The position numbers were made by a program, and so were the translations under genes. A stretch of 64,000 nucleotides of DNA from Janthinobacterium sp. J1-1 (lineage in GTDB: Bacteria > Pseudomonadota > Gammaproteobacteria > Burkholderiales > Burkholderiaceae_D), in contig NZ_CP132339.1 in NCBI RefSeq assembly GCF_030944405.1, positions 1,116,001 through 1,180,000 on the forward strand. Reading direction: 5' to 3'. The notes under the pieces were generated by a model. That model ran no database searches. It was not told the DNA's origin and worked only from the letters and a program-made list of their open reading frames with translations. This document shows positions 40,564 to 48,960 of this stretch, in pieces; the first letter of the stretch is position 1, and the number at the start of each line of letters is the position of its first letter.

Positions 40564-41448
40564 ATGAAAGACATGATTAGCGATGTGGAAAGTCTGTTGG
40601 GCCAGAGCAGCCTGTCCGGGGCCGATGGCCGCCGTGGTTTCCTGAAAGTGGCGCTGGGCACGGGTTTTGCCGTGGCCGCGCTGCCGGTGGTGGCGCAAAA
40701 CGTGATCAAGACCGATGGCGCGGGCCTGATCTCGGGCACCATCATGGTCAAGATCGACGGCCAGGACGTGCCCGTCTATGCATCCCAGCCCGAAGGCAAG
40801 ACGGGCTTGCCGGTGATCCTGGTGATTTCCGAGATCTTTGGCGTGCACGAGCATATCGCCGACATGGCGCGCCGCTTTGCCAAGCAGGGTTACCTGGCGC
40901 TGGCGCCCGACCTGTTCGTGCGCCAGGGCGACGCCACCAAGGCGCCCAGCATGCCCGAACTGATGAAGAACATCGTCGGCAAGACCCCTGATGCGCAGGT
41001 AATGAGCGACCTGGACGCCATCGTCGCCTGGGCCAGGCAGAATGGCGGCGACACCGCGCGCCTGGGCATTACCGGTTTTTGCTGGGGCGGCCGCATCACC
41101 TGGCTGTATGCGGCGCACAATCCGGCCGTGAAAGCGGGCGTGGCCTGGTATGGCCGCCTGGTGGGCGAGTCGACCGCGATCACGCCGCAGCACCCGGTCG
41201 ATATCGCACCGGCGCTCAAGGCACCGGTCCTGGGCCTGTATGGCGCCAAGGATACCGGCATCAGCCAGGAATCGATCGCCACCATGAAAGCGGCGCTGGC
41301 CAAAGGGAGCAGCAAATCCGAATTCGTCGTCTATCCGGACTCGGGCCACGCCTTCAACGCCGACTACCGCCCCAGCTATGTGGCGGCCGACGCCAAGGAC
41401 GGCTATGCCCGCTGCCTGGCCTGGTTCAAGGCCAATGGCGTGGTGTAA
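40564..41448 (+). CDS. exported dienelactone hydrolase family protein
   Basis: The 294-residue alpha/beta-hydrolase has the DLH triad context: nucleophile cysteine in GFCWGG, Asp in LYGAKDTGI and His in DSGHAF. A twin-arginine-like N-terminal segment (GADGRRGFLKVALGTGFAV) then ALPVVAQ suggests Tat export to the periplasm. Members of this group cleave lactones or esters, but the natural substrate is not known. ATG 40564 follows AGGAGA. A hairpin terminator lies 43 bp after the stop. Confidence 0.9.
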   Translation: MKDMISDVESLLGQSSLSGADGRRGFLKVALGTGFAVAALPVVAQNVIKTDGAGLISGTIMVKIDGQDVPVYASQPEGKTGLPVILVISEIFGVHEHIADMARRFAKQGYLALAPDLFVRQGDATKAPSMPELMKNIVGKTPDAQVMSDLDAIVAWARQNGGDTARLGITGFCWGGRITWLYAAHNPAVKAGVAWYGRLVGESTAITPQHPVDIAPALKAPVLGLYGAKDTGISQESIATMKAALAKGSSKSEFVVYPDSGHAFNADYRPSYVAADAKDGYARCLAWFKANGVV

Positions 41449-41490
41449 GCAGCATCTCAGCGGCATCTTTCCTCATTGACTGGATAAGCC

Positions 41491-41520
41491 GAACCGGGCC
41501 GTAAATGCCCGGTTCTTCCG
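41491..41520 (+). terminator. intrinsic terminator after the dienelactone hydrolase gene
   Basis: GAACCGGGC (41491-41499) pairs with GCCCGGTTC (41507-41515) around a 7-nt loop, followed by TTCC. Confidence 0.7.
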
Positions 41521-41682
41521 CCAATGCAGTACAATTGCATCTTACTCGCGCCACGCCGCCGCCAAGGTCGCAGCAATCAACAATACGCAATACCGTACTG
41601 AGCAGGCTCCAGCACAGCGGACGCCAGTATTCTGGCGCCCCTTTTGAGGTAAGAAATCATCGATCCCGTCCTTATATCCATT

Positions 41683-42438
41683 TTGCTCGCGACCACGATC
41701 GCGGGCCTGTTCAGCATTACCGCAGCGGCGATCTTCTCGTTTGCGTTCCTGTCCAAGGTGGTCGAGCGCATGGTCAGCCTGTCGGTCGGCATCATGCTGT
41801 CGACCTCGCTGCTGCACGCCTTGCCCGAAGCGTTCGAGTCGCAGGCCGATCCGCGCAGCCTGTTCGCGACCTTGCTGGCCGGCTTGCTGGCATTTTTCAT
41901 GCTGGAAAAATTCGCCATCCTGCGCCATTCGCACCATCACGAAGGCGACGGCCACCACCATGCGCACGGCCATGACAAGCACGAGGCGGGCAAGGCCGGC
42001 TGGATGATTTTGGTCGGCGACGGCATGCACAATTTCACCGACGGCATCCTGATCGCCGCCGCCTTCCTGGCCGACCCGAAGCTGGGCCTGGTCACCGGCC
42101 TGGCGATCATCGCGCATGAAATCCCGCAGGAAATCGGCGACTTCATCGTGCTGCTCAATGCCGGTTTCTCGCGCCTGCGCGCCTACATTTTCAACCTGCT
42201 GTGCAGCCTGATGGCGGTGGCCGGCGGCCTGCTGGGCTACTTCACGCTGGACCGCGCCAGCAACCTGATTCCCTACGTGCTGGTGTTTGCCTCGTCCGGC
42301 TTCATCTATATTGCGCTGTCGGACCTGATGCCGCAGATGCAGCGCCGCTCCACCTTGCGCGAAACCATCCCGCAAGTGCTGCTGATCGCGCTCGGTGTCT
42401 GCATCGTGCTGTTTTTGACGCGCCACCGGCACGGTTGA
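41683..42438 (+). CDS. ZIP family metal transporter
   Basis: This inner-membrane protein probably imports zinc or another divalent metal. Eight hydrophobic helices can be traced, with a His-rich cytoplasmic loop (HSHHHEGDGHHHAHGHDKH) and the metal-path motifs HNFTDGI and HEIPQEIGDF. TTG 41683 is the first standard start codon in the frame (251 residues), but it has no ribosome-binding site. GAGGT at 41646-41650 sits correctly for an ATC at 41656 or 41659, giving the sequence IDPVLISILLATT. The true start may therefore be non-standard. Confidence 0.88.
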   Translation: MLATTIAGLFSITAAAIFSFAFLSKVVERMVSLSVGIMLSTSLLHALPEAFESQADPRSLFATLLAGLLAFFMLEKFAILRHSHHHEGDGHHHAHGHDKHEAGKAGWMILVGDGMHNFTDGILIAAAFLADPKLGLVTGLAIIAHEIPQEIGDFIVLLNAGFSRLRAYIFNLLCSLMAVAGGLLGYFTLDRASNLIPYVLVFASSGFIYIALSDLMPQMQRRSTLRETIPQVLLIALGVCIVLFLTRHRHG

Positions 42439-42463
42439 AACCCGGCACATAACGGTGTAGCAT
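42435..42463 (+). promoter_or_regulatory. candidate promoter of the ABC-F leader transcript
   Basis: TTGAAA (42435-42440), a 17-bp spacer and TAGCAT (42458-42463) overlap the ZIP stop codon. A start near 42470 would give a leader of about 225 nt before the ABC-F ATG. Confidence 0.45.
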
Positions 42464-42503
42464 GGCCTTTCTTGTTCACTTGAAAAGAAAGGAGGAAAAT
42501 ATA

Positions 42504-42593
42504 ATGGAAGAAAACTTGTTGCTCGCCTTGTGGCGCGCGCGCTCTTTAAGCGCATTTGCCAGCTCTTGCCCTCGTTCTATCGCGTCGCGATAA
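42504..42593 (+). CDS. 29-residue leader peptide upstream of the ABC-F gene
   Basis: This short frame (MEENLLLALWRARSLSAF..., ending SIASR) is preceded by AAAGGAGG at 42488-42495 with 8-nt spacing, one of the strongest ribosome-binding sites in the window. It ends 102 nt before the ABC-F start. It contains WRAR, which includes an Arg-x-Arg pattern like those at which macrolide-bound ribosomes arrest. Several short inverted repeats surround it. The ATG overlaps a TATAAT sequence (42500-42505), but there is no -35 at proper distance from that. I read it as a regulatory upstream peptide; this is inference. Confidence 0.5.
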   Translation: MEENLLLALWRARSLSAFASSCPRSIASR

Positions 42594-42601
42594 CCGGGTC
42601 A

Positions 42602-42634
42602 GAGTCCCCCTCTCCATAGAGTCTTGCTCGACTC
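42602..42634 (+). promoter_or_regulatory. competing hairpin arms in the ABC-F leader
   Basis: GACTC at 42630-42634 can pair with GAGTC at 42619-42623 (6-nt loop) or with GAGTC at 42602-42606. Inside the leader peptide frame GCGCT (42539-42543) pairs with AGCGC (42549-42553), and GGAT/ATCC (42664-42667 with 42674-42677) forms a small stem near the ABC-F start. No T-run is present, so control would be at translation or by Rho. Confidence 0.35.
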
Positions 42635-42695
42635 AAGGTTGTCGTTGGCGCTCCTGTTAACGCGGATGCTTGCATCCCGAACAAAGACAAGAGCC

Positions 42696-44429
42696 ATGAC
42701 TACCCTTATTTCTGCACAAGCATTACAGCTCGATACCCATGACGGTTTCCTGTTCCACGAACTCGCCTTTACTTTGCGCCAGGGCGACCGCATCGGCCTG
42801 ATCGGCCATAACGGCTGCGGCAAATCGACCCTGCTGGGACTGCTCGCCGGCACGCGTGAAGCGACGGCCGGCACCATCACCCAGGCGCGCGCCTGCCGGC
42901 TGCAGCATGTCGAGCAGCATCTGCCACCTGCATTGGCCGAACTGAGCCTGCATGAGGCCCTGCTGGCACCGGTGCTGGACCAGCCCGAACTGCATTGGCG
43001 CGTCGACAGCCTGCTGGCCGAACTGGGTTTTGACGCCGGCACGGCGCAGGTGCCGGTGCGCTCGCTGTCCGGTGGCCAGCACACGCGCCTGCTGCTGGGC
43101 AGGGCGCTGCTGCAGGAGCCGAACGTGTTGCTGCTCGATGAGCCGAGCAACCACCTGGACCTGCCGTCGCTGCTGTGGCTGGAGCAATTCCTGCTAGCCT
43201 GGCGCGGCGCCTTCATCCTCGTCTCGCACGACCAGCGCCTGCTCGATAACGTGGCCACGCGCAGCTGGATCATGCGCGATGGCCGCATCCACGATGTCGA
43301 CTTGCCCTGCGGTCCGGCGTTGCTGGCGCTGGCCGAGGCCGATGCGGTGGCGGCCACCCGCCATGCTTCCGAGCAAAAGGAAATCGACCGCCTGGCCGTC
43401 AGCAGCACCCGCCTGGCCCTGTGGGGCCGCATGTACGACAATGAAGGCATGGCCCGCAAGGCCAAGAGCATGCAGCGGCGCATCGACAAACTGAAGGAGG
43501 AACAGGCCTTCGTCAGCGACGGCGCGCCGTGGCGTTTGAGCCTGCACGGCAAGGCGCTGGCGGCCGACCAGTTGCTGGCGTTTGATCAACTCGACGTGCG
43601 CGCCGCCCCTGATGCAGCGCGCCTGTTCCGCATCGACCAGCTATGGCTCAAGCCGGGCGACCGCATTGCCTTGCTGGGCGCCAATGGCAGCGGCAAATCG
43701 TCCTTGCTGCGCCTGTGCTGGCATGCAATGCAGGGCCAGCACGAGCGGCCCGGCCTGCGCTGGCACCGCGCCGCCCATATCGGCTATTACGACCAGTCGC
43801 TCAAGCAACTAGCGGACGATGCCGACCTGTCCGATGCGCTGTATCCGTTCACCTTGACGAACGAGGCCGCGCGCAGCCAGGTGGCGCGCCGGCAGGCGCT
43901 GATCGGCGCCGGCTTTGCCTATGCGCGCCATGGGCAGGCGGTGGCCACCCTGAGCGGTGGCGAACGGGCGCGCCTGCTGTTCCTGGCACTGTCGCTGGCC
44001 CATTATCATCTGCTGCTGCTCGACGAACCGAGCAATCACCTGGACCTGCAGGGCAAGCGCGAACTGGCGCAGGCCTTGCAAGGTTACGAGGGCGGCTGCC
44101 TGCTGGTGTCGCACGACCGCGACCTGATCGAAGCGGCCTGCAACCGCTACTGGGTGGTGGCCGACGGGCGCCTGGAGGAATGGCCTGACGCGGCCAGCGC
44201 GTATGCGCGCCTGAACGCAGGTCAGGGACAGGCGGCATCGATACCGCCGCCGGCGATAACGCTGGCGGTACCGGCCGACAGCGAACGGCAACTGGAACGC
44301 CTGTGCGAACTGGAGCAGTTGCTGGCGGGCGACCTGGCGCGCAAGCCGCGGCACCAGAAACTGGTCAGCCAGCAGGCATGGCGGCTGGAACTGGACGCCT
44401 TGAGCCGCGCGCTGGGCATCAGCCTGTGA
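42696..44429 (+). CDS. ABC-F family ATPase
   Basis: This soluble 577-residue protein has two ABC cassettes in one chain and no membrane helices. Cassette 1 has Walker A GHNGCGKST (37-45), signature LSGGQ (124-128) and LLLDEPSNHLD (from 145). Cassette 2 has GANGSGKSS (328-336), LSGGE (419-423) and LLLDEPSNHLD (440-450). The interdomain linker (about 205-300) is helical and charged. ABC-F proteins act on the ribosome, either as translation factors or as antibiotic-protection proteins. The subfamily is not one I can name. ATG 42696 is used; in-frame ATG 42666 and TTG 42624 lie upstream. Its own ribosome-binding site is weak. Confidence 0.9.
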   Translation: MTTLISAQALQLDTHDGFLFHELAFTLRQGDRIGLIGHNGCGKSTLLGLLAGTREATAGTITQARACRLQHVEQHLPPALAELSLHEALLAPVLDQPELHWRVDSLLAELGFDAGTAQVPVRSLSGGQHTRLLLGRALLQEPNVLLLDEPSNHLDLPSLLWLEQFLLAWRGAFILVSHDQRLLDNVATRSWIMRDGRIHDVDLPCGPALLALAEADAVAATRHASEQKEIDRLAVSSTRLALWGRMYDNEGMARKAKSMQRRIDKLKEEQAFVSDGAPWRLSLHGKALAADQLLAFDQLDVRAAPDAARLFRIDQLWLKPGDRIALLGANGSGKSSLLRLCWHAMQGQHERPGLRWHRAAHIGYYDQSLKQLADDADLSDALYPFTLTNEAARSQVARRQALIGAGFAYARHGQAVATLSGGERARLLFLALSLAHYHLLLLDEPSNHLDLQGKRELAQALQGYEGGCLLVSHDRDLIEAACNRYWVVADGRLEEWPDAASAYARLNAGQGQAASIPPPAITLAVPADSERQLERLCELEQLLAGDLARKPRHQKLVSQQAWRLELDALSRALGISL

Positions 44430-44446
44430 TTGGCTGATGCCGGAGG

Positions 44447-45304
44447 TTATGGATTGCCGGTCGCCACCGGCCGTGCCGGGTCCGCGCACCATTCGCTCCA
44501 CGAACCTGGATACAGCGCGGCACCCGGTAAACCCGCTACTTCCAGTGCCAGCAGATTGTGGCAGGCTGTCACGCCGGAGCCGCATTGCATGATGGCGGAT
44601 TCGGGTTTGCCGATCAGGCCGGCGAATTCCTGTTCCAGTTCCCGGGCCGGCTTGAAGCGGCCGTCGGGCTGCAGGTTGTCCTTGAAGAAGCGGCTTTTCG
44701 CGCCCGGGATATGGCCGCCGACGGGATCGATGGTTTCGTTCTCGCCGCGGTAGCGGTCGGGTGCGCGCGCGTCGAGCACCTGCAGCTCCTGCGTGGCCAG
44801 ATTCGCCACGACATCCTGCACGCTGACGGTGCGCGCCAGGCTGGCTTGTTCCGTGATATTGCCGGCCGGGCGAGGCGCCACGGGCGTGACCACCGGCAAG
44901 CCCTGCGCCTGCCAGGCGGCCAGGCCGCCGTCGAGCACGGCCACGTTGGCGTGGCCGATCCAGCGCAGCAGCCACCACAGCCGAGCGGCGAACATGCCGC
45001 CCTGTCCATCGTAGGCCACCACTTGCGTGTCGTCATCGATGCCCCAGCCGCGCAGGGTGGCGAGCAGGGTGGCGCGGTCGGGCAGCGGATGGCGGCCCGT
45101 GAAGGCCGTGCCGGCCGGGGCTTTCGCGCCGGACAGGTCGGTGTCGATATTGGCGAACTGCGCATTTTGAATATGCCCGGCGGCAAACGCATCGCTGCCG
45201 GCCGTGGGGTTCAACAAGTCGTGGCGGCAGTCAAAAATGGCCCAGTTGCTGTCGTTCAGGTGGCTGGCCAGTTCGCTGGCACTGATCAAGGTGGTGTAGT
45301 TCAA
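44447..45304 (-). CDS. sseA: 3-mercaptopyruvate sulfurtransferase (tandem rhodanese)
   Basis: The 285-residue protein has two rhodanese domains. The C-terminal one carries active Cys241 in CGSGVTA, the loop that distinguishes mercaptopyruvate sulfurtransferases from thiosulfate rhodaneses. The N-terminal domain lacks the cysteine (AYDGQGG), as expected. It transfers sulfur from 3-mercaptopyruvate to thiol acceptors or cyanide. The start is TTG at 45302-45304, with AAGGAG 6 nt upstream; no in-frame ATG matches. It lies 11 nt after the EamA transporter stop and is co-transcribed with it. Confidence 0.92.
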   Translation of the reverse strand: MNYTTLISASELASHLNDSNWAIFDCRHDLLNPTAGSDAFAAGHIQNAQFANIDTDLSGAKAPAGTAFTGRHPLPDRATLLATLRGWGIDDDTQVVAYDGQGGMFAARLWWLLRWIGHANVAVLDGGLAAWQAQGLPVVTPVAPRPAGNITEQASLARTVSVQDVVANLATQELQVLDARAPDRYRGENETIDPVGGHIPGAKSRFFKDNLQPDGRFKPARELEQEFAGLIGKPESAIMQCGSGVTACHNLLALEVAGLPGAALYPGSWSEWCADPARPVATGNP

Positions 45305-45315
45305 GCATCGCTCCT

Positions 45316-46239
45316 TCACACTTCGCTGGCAATCGGATCCGTGCGCGCAATCGCGGCGCCACGGGCGGTGTTGCGGGTATTGTAATAGGTGGCGGCAATG
45401 CCGGAAGCGAGAATGATGCCGATGCCGGCCCAGCCGTGCCAGTCGAACAGATCGCCGAAGATCACCACGCCCCAGAAGCTGGAAAACACGATGCCCGTAT
45501 ATTGCAAGTTGGCCACCACCAGGGTCTTGCCCAGGCGGTATGCGCGCGTCATCGCCATCTGCGCCATGGTCGCGCACAGGCCGATGGCGGCCAGCAGGCC
45601 CACGCCATAGGCACTGGTATGCGCATGCCAGACCACCGGGCCGCCGCCGGCGCTGGCCACATGGCCGATCACGCCGGCGACGAAATTGACGATGGAAAAG
45701 TAAAACACCACGCGGTATTCGGGTTCGCCCAGCAGGCCAAGTTTCCTTACCTGCAAATACGCCAGCGCCGACAGCATGCCGGAGATCAATGCCGTCACGG
45801 CGCCGGCCGCCTGGTCGGTTTCAAACACCGGTTGCAGCAGCAGGGTGACGCCGACAAAGCTCATGGCGATCGCCGCCACCAGCGGCCACTCGACCTGCTT
45901 GGAGGCTTTCCACCAGCCGCCGGCCAGCAGGATCACGGCGATCCAGATCGGCGCCATGTAGTTCAGCGTCATGGCGGTGGCCAGCGGCAAAATGGCGATG
46001 GCGTAAAACCACAGCCACAGGGCGATCACGCCGACCACGCCGCGCCACAGATGCTGGCCCCACATGCCGGTCTTGAAGCTGCCGCCTTGATACAGGATGG
46101 TGCAGGTCATCACGGTGATGCCGATGATGCCGCGGTACATGACGATCTCGGAGGTCGAGTACATGTCCGAGGCGATCTTCACGCACACGCCCATGATGGC
46201 GAACATAAAGCTGGCAAACAGCATCCAAAGTGATTGCAT
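45316..46239 (-). CDS. EamA/DMT family transporter
   Basis: The 307-residue protein has ten predicted membrane helices in two EamA halves (first ending ATAMTLNYMAPIWIAVILLAGG, second ending VVIFGDLFDWHGWAGIGIILASGIA). These are drug/metabolite or amino-acid exporters of the inner membrane; the substrate is unknown. ATG at 46237-46239 follows AGGA. A strong terminator lies 25 bp upstream, so transcription with the Rieske gene is limited. It is followed closely by sseA, which might hint at sulfur-compound traffic, but that is only suggestion. Confidence 0.9.
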   Translation of the reverse strand: MQSLWMLFASFMFAIMGVCVKIASDMYSTSEIVMYRGIIGITVMTCTILYQGGSFKTGMWGQHLWRGVVGVIALWLWFYAIAILPLATAMTLNYMAPIWIAVILLAGGWWKASKQVEWPLVAAIAMSFVGVTLLLQPVFETDQAAGAVTALISGMLSALAYLQVRKLGLLGEPEYRVVFYFSIVNFVAGVIGHVASAGGGPVVWHAHTSAYGVGLLAAIGLCATMAQMAMTRAYRLGKTLVVANLQYTGIVFSSFWGVVIFGDLFDWHGWAGIGIILASGIAATYYNTRNTARGAAIARTDPIASEV

Positions 46240-46263
46240 CTGATTCCTGGAAAACGTGAGGAT

Positions 46264-46287
46264 AAAAAAAGGCCGCACGCGGCGGCC
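46264..46287 (-). terminator. intrinsic terminator after the Rieske oxygenase gene
   Basis: On the minus strand GGCCGC...GCGGCC (46282-46287 with 46271-46276, 5-nt loop) is followed by seven T residues (A-run 46264-46270). Confidence 0.88.
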
Positions 46288-46294
46288 CTGGGAA

Positions 46295-47395
46295 TTACAG
46301 TTCGATATTGTCGCGGTACCATTCGTGGAAGTGCTGCATGCCGTCTTCCATCGGCGACTGGTAGGGGCCGACTTCGCTGACGCCGCGCGCCATCAGCACC
46401 TTGCGCCCGGCATCCATGCGCTGGGCGATTTCATCGTCCTCGACGCAGGTTTCCATGTAGGCGGCGCGCTCGGCCTCGATGAATTCGCGCTCGAACAGCA
46501 CGATTTCTTCGGGGTAGTAGAACTCCACCACGTTGCGCGTCTTCTGCGGGCCATCGGGCCACAGGGTCGACACGATCAGCACGTGCGGATACCACTCGAC
46601 CATGATGTTCGGATACAGGGTCAGCCAGATGGCGCCGTAAGGCGGCGGTTCGCCGCCACGGAACTGCAGCACCTGCTCCTGCCATTTCTTGTAGGCGGCC
46701 GAGCCCGAATGCTGCAGGCCGCGGTGCACGCCCACCGTCTGCACGCTGTAATCCTTGCCGAATTCCCAGCGCAGGTCGTCGCAGCTGACAAAGCTGCCCA
46801 GGCCCGGATGGAACGGTTCGACGTGATAATCCTCGAGGTAGACTTCGATGAAGGTCTTCCAGTTGTAGTCGCATTCGTGGATTTCCACGTGGTCGAACAT
46901 GTAGCCGGAAAAATCGAGATCTTTCGAGACGGACAAGTCTTTCAACTTTTCCATCACGTTGTAGCCGTTCTGCTCGAACAGCAGGCCGTTCCAGCTTTGC
47001 AGCGGTGTTTTCGACAGGTTCAGGCACGGCGTCTCGGGGAAGTGCGGCGCACCGATCAATTCACCCTTGAGGTCGTAGGTCCAGCGGTGCAGCGGGCAGA
47101 CAATATTGTTCGCATTGCCACGGCCATTGAACATCAGCGCCTGCCGGTGACGGCACACGTTGGACAGCACTTCGATGCCATTGGCATTGCGCACCAGCAT
47201 GCGTCCTTCGTTTTCGGACGCCAGGGTGGCAAAGTCGCCCGTTTCGGGCACCATCAGCTCGTGCCCGATATAGCGCGGGCCGGCATGGAACAATTGCTGC
47301 ATTTCACGCTGCAACAGCGTTTCGTCAAAATAGACGTGGACCGGAAGTTGCGCGTTTGAACGCGCCAGCTTGGCGTGAGTAGCCAGATCGGACAT
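46295..47395 (-). CDS. Rieske non-heme iron oxygenase, large (alpha) subunit type
   Basis: The 366-residue protein has a Rieske [2Fe-2S] domain with Cys81/His83 (CRHR) and Cys100/His103 (CPLHRW), and a catalytic domain with iron ligands in EDYHVEPFHPGL (His-x4-His). This is the alpha subunit of a ring-hydroxylating or quaternary-amine monooxygenase type system. No reductase or ferredoxin gene is adjacent, so the electron donor is elsewhere. Substrate is unclear. ATG at 47393-47395 is preceded by GGGGGG; an in-frame start eight codons upstream is less likely. A TATAAT on the minus strand at 47528-47533 may be its promoter. Confidence 0.9.
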   Translation of the reverse strand: MSDLATHAKLARSNAQLPVHVYFDETLLQREMQQLFHAGPRYIGHELMVPETGDFATLASENEGRMLVRNANGIEVLSNVCRHRQALMFNGRGNANNIVCPLHRWTYDLKGELIGAPHFPETPCLNLSKTPLQSWNGLLFEQNGYNVMEKLKDLSVSKDLDFSGYMFDHVEIHECDYNWKTFIEVYLEDYHVEPFHPGLGSFVSCDDLRWEFGKDYSVQTVGVHRGLQHSGSAAYKKWQEQVLQFRGGEPPPYGAIWLTLYPNIMVEWYPHVLIVSTLWPDGPQKTRNVVEFYYPEEIVLFEREFIEAERAAYMETCVEDDEIAQRMDAGRKVLMARGVSEVGPYQSPMEDGMQHFHEWYRDNIEL

Positions 47396-47812
47396 CCCAA
47401 CCCCCCATAATATGTACAACGGTCAGCAGCTTCCCGGGTCATCCCCTGGGCCAGCGCTACAGAGAGAAAGAATCCGCAAAGACCTGAATTCAAATTGGTT
47501 GAAACGGTATTTCGGACAGAACCGGCGATTATAGCGTGAATCGGCCCCATCCATGCCAAAAGCCCTGACAAAAACGGGAGTATTCGGCCCGCTCGTCAAG
47601 AAAACGCTGCTTTGCCACAGGTTTTCGCGCAGATGGGGGCGGTTTCGTCAAAATCCACCGCCAAACGGGCCATCTGTCTTGCTTTGAGCACGCCGCGCGC
47701 GCTTTAGTTTTCACTTAAGACAGTGGTTTGTTCTAAAATAACGCTACTATGCTGGCCGGGTATTCCCGGCATCCCCCGGCAAGCCCCCCGTGCCACGAAA
47801 AGATCTGAGTTT
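47396..47812. other. 417-bp intergenic region between Rieske oxygenase and xseB
   Basis: This gap separates divergent transcripts. It holds a minus-strand TATAAT (47528-47533) and a plus-strand TAAAAT (47734-47739) as likely -10 elements. I see no tRNA, convincing small gene or long repeat in it. Confidence 0.5.
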
Positions 47813-48055
47813 ATGTCCAAGAAAATAACTGCAGCTGTGCCGGCCTCGTTTGAAGAGGCCATGGCCGAGCTTGCTCAGCTGGTCACCCAAATGGAAGCGG
47901 GCCAGTTGCCGCTGGAAGCGTCGGTCGCGGCATATCAGCGCGGCTCCGAACTGGTCAAGTACTGCGCCGGCCAGCTTGACGGCGTCGAGGCGCAAGTCAA
48001 GGTGCTCGAAGGCGACATGCTGAAACCGTTCGCCGATGGCGAGGCCTTGCAATGA
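47813..48055 (+). CDS. xseB: exodeoxyribonuclease VII small subunit
   Basis: XseB complexes with XseA to degrade single-stranded DNA to oligonucleotides. The 80-residue protein shows the family core ASFEEAMAELAQLVTQMEAGQLPLEASVAAYQRG shortened here, then LVKYC and AQVKVLEGD. ATG 47813 gives the normal length; longer in-frame codons exist but have no family sequence. It overlaps ispA by ATGA, the conserved xseB-ispA-dxs operon. Confidence 0.94.
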   Translation: MSKKITAAVPASFEEAMAELAQLVTQMEAGQLPLEASVAAYQRGSELVKYCAGQLDGVEAQVKVLEGDMLKPFADGEALQ

Positions 48056-48960
48056 GCGCGGTAATAACGGTCGGCATGACCTTCGGCGACTGGATGCAGA
48101 CCACCCAGGCCGGCGTGGAAAGCGCGCTCGACCGGTTCCTGCCCGCGCCTGACGCCGTGCCGCACAAGCTGCACGCGGCCATGCGCTATGCGCTGCTGGG
48201 CGGCGGCAAGCGCGTGCGCCCGCTGCTGGTGATGGCGGCCGGCGAGCTGTTCGATGCCGATGCCGCGACGCTGGCGCGCGCCGCTTGCGCGCTGGAAATG
48301 ATACATGTGTATTCGCTGGTGCATGACGACATGCCCTGCATGGATGACGATGAATTGCGCCGTGGCAAGCCTACCGTACATATCGCCTACGATGAAGCGA
48401 CCGCCTTGCTGGTCGGCGACGCGCTGCAGTCGCAGGCGTTCACCATCTTGGCCGAAGGCGCGGCGATTGCGCCGGGGCGGCAGATGGCAATGATACGGCT
48501 GCTGGCGCAGGCGTCCGGTTCGGCAGGCATGTGCGGCGGCCAGGCGATCGACCTCGACAGCGTGGGCCTGGCCTTGTCGCTGGAGCAGCTGGAACAGATG
48601 CACCAGTTGAAGACGGGGGCGCTGCTGCGCGCCGCGGTGGTGCTCGGCGCGCTGGCCGGCAAGGATCTGGAACCGGGCGACATGACGGCGCTGGACGCCT
48701 ATGCGAAGGCGGTGGGGCTGGCCTTCCAGGTGGTCGACGATGTGCTCGACGCCACGGCCGATTCGGCCACCCTGGGCAAGACGGCAGGCAAGGATGCGGC
48801 GGCCAACAAGCCGACCTATGTATCGATACTGGGCCTGGAGCCGTCAAAGGCCCTGGCAGAACAATTGCGGTGCGACGCCCATGCGGCGCTGGCGCCATTC
48901 GGGGACAAGGCACGCCGCCTGCGCGAGCTGGCGGACCTGGTCGTGCAGCGGAAGGCTTAA
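48052..48960 (+). CDS. ispA: farnesyl diphosphate synthase
   Basis: This polyprenyl synthase condenses IPP with DMAPP and GPP to make FPP. The 302-residue protein has both aspartate-rich motifs: DDMPCMDDDELRRG and DDVLDATAD, as well as GGGKRVRP. The start at 48052 overlaps xseB; GAGG lies upstream within xseB. The stop codon directly abuts the dxs ATG. The three genes are one operon that supplies precursors for quinones, undecaprenol and, via DXP, thiamine. Confidence 0.96.
   Translation: MSAVITVGMTFGDWMQTTQAGVESALDRFLPAPDAVPHKLHAAMRYALLGGGKRVRPLLVMAAGELFDADAATLARAACALEMIHVYSLVHDDMPCMDDDELRRGKPTVHIAYDEATALLVGDALQSQAFTILAEGAAIAPGRQMAMIRLLAQASGSAGMCGGQAIDLDSVGLALSLEQLEQMHQLKTGALLRAAVVLGALAGKDLEPGDMTALDAYAKAVGLAFQVVDDVLDATADSATLGKTAGKDAAANKPTYVSILGLEPSKALAEQLRCDAHAALAPFGDKARRLRELADLVVQRKA

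Noticed and set aside
42500..42505. TATAAT overlapping the leader-peptide ATG as the ABC-F promoter
   Set aside because: The only -35-like hexamer (TTGAAA 42480-42485) is 14 bp away, too short; a better-spaced pair lies upstream. It is not fully excluded and is named as a refutation of the leader-peptide idea.
42459..42700. Riboswitch (for example the yybP-ykoY manganese type) in the leader between ZIP and ABC-F
   Set aside because: I looked for the conserved aptamer blocks and did not find them; the strong ribosome-binding site and short frame explain the region better.
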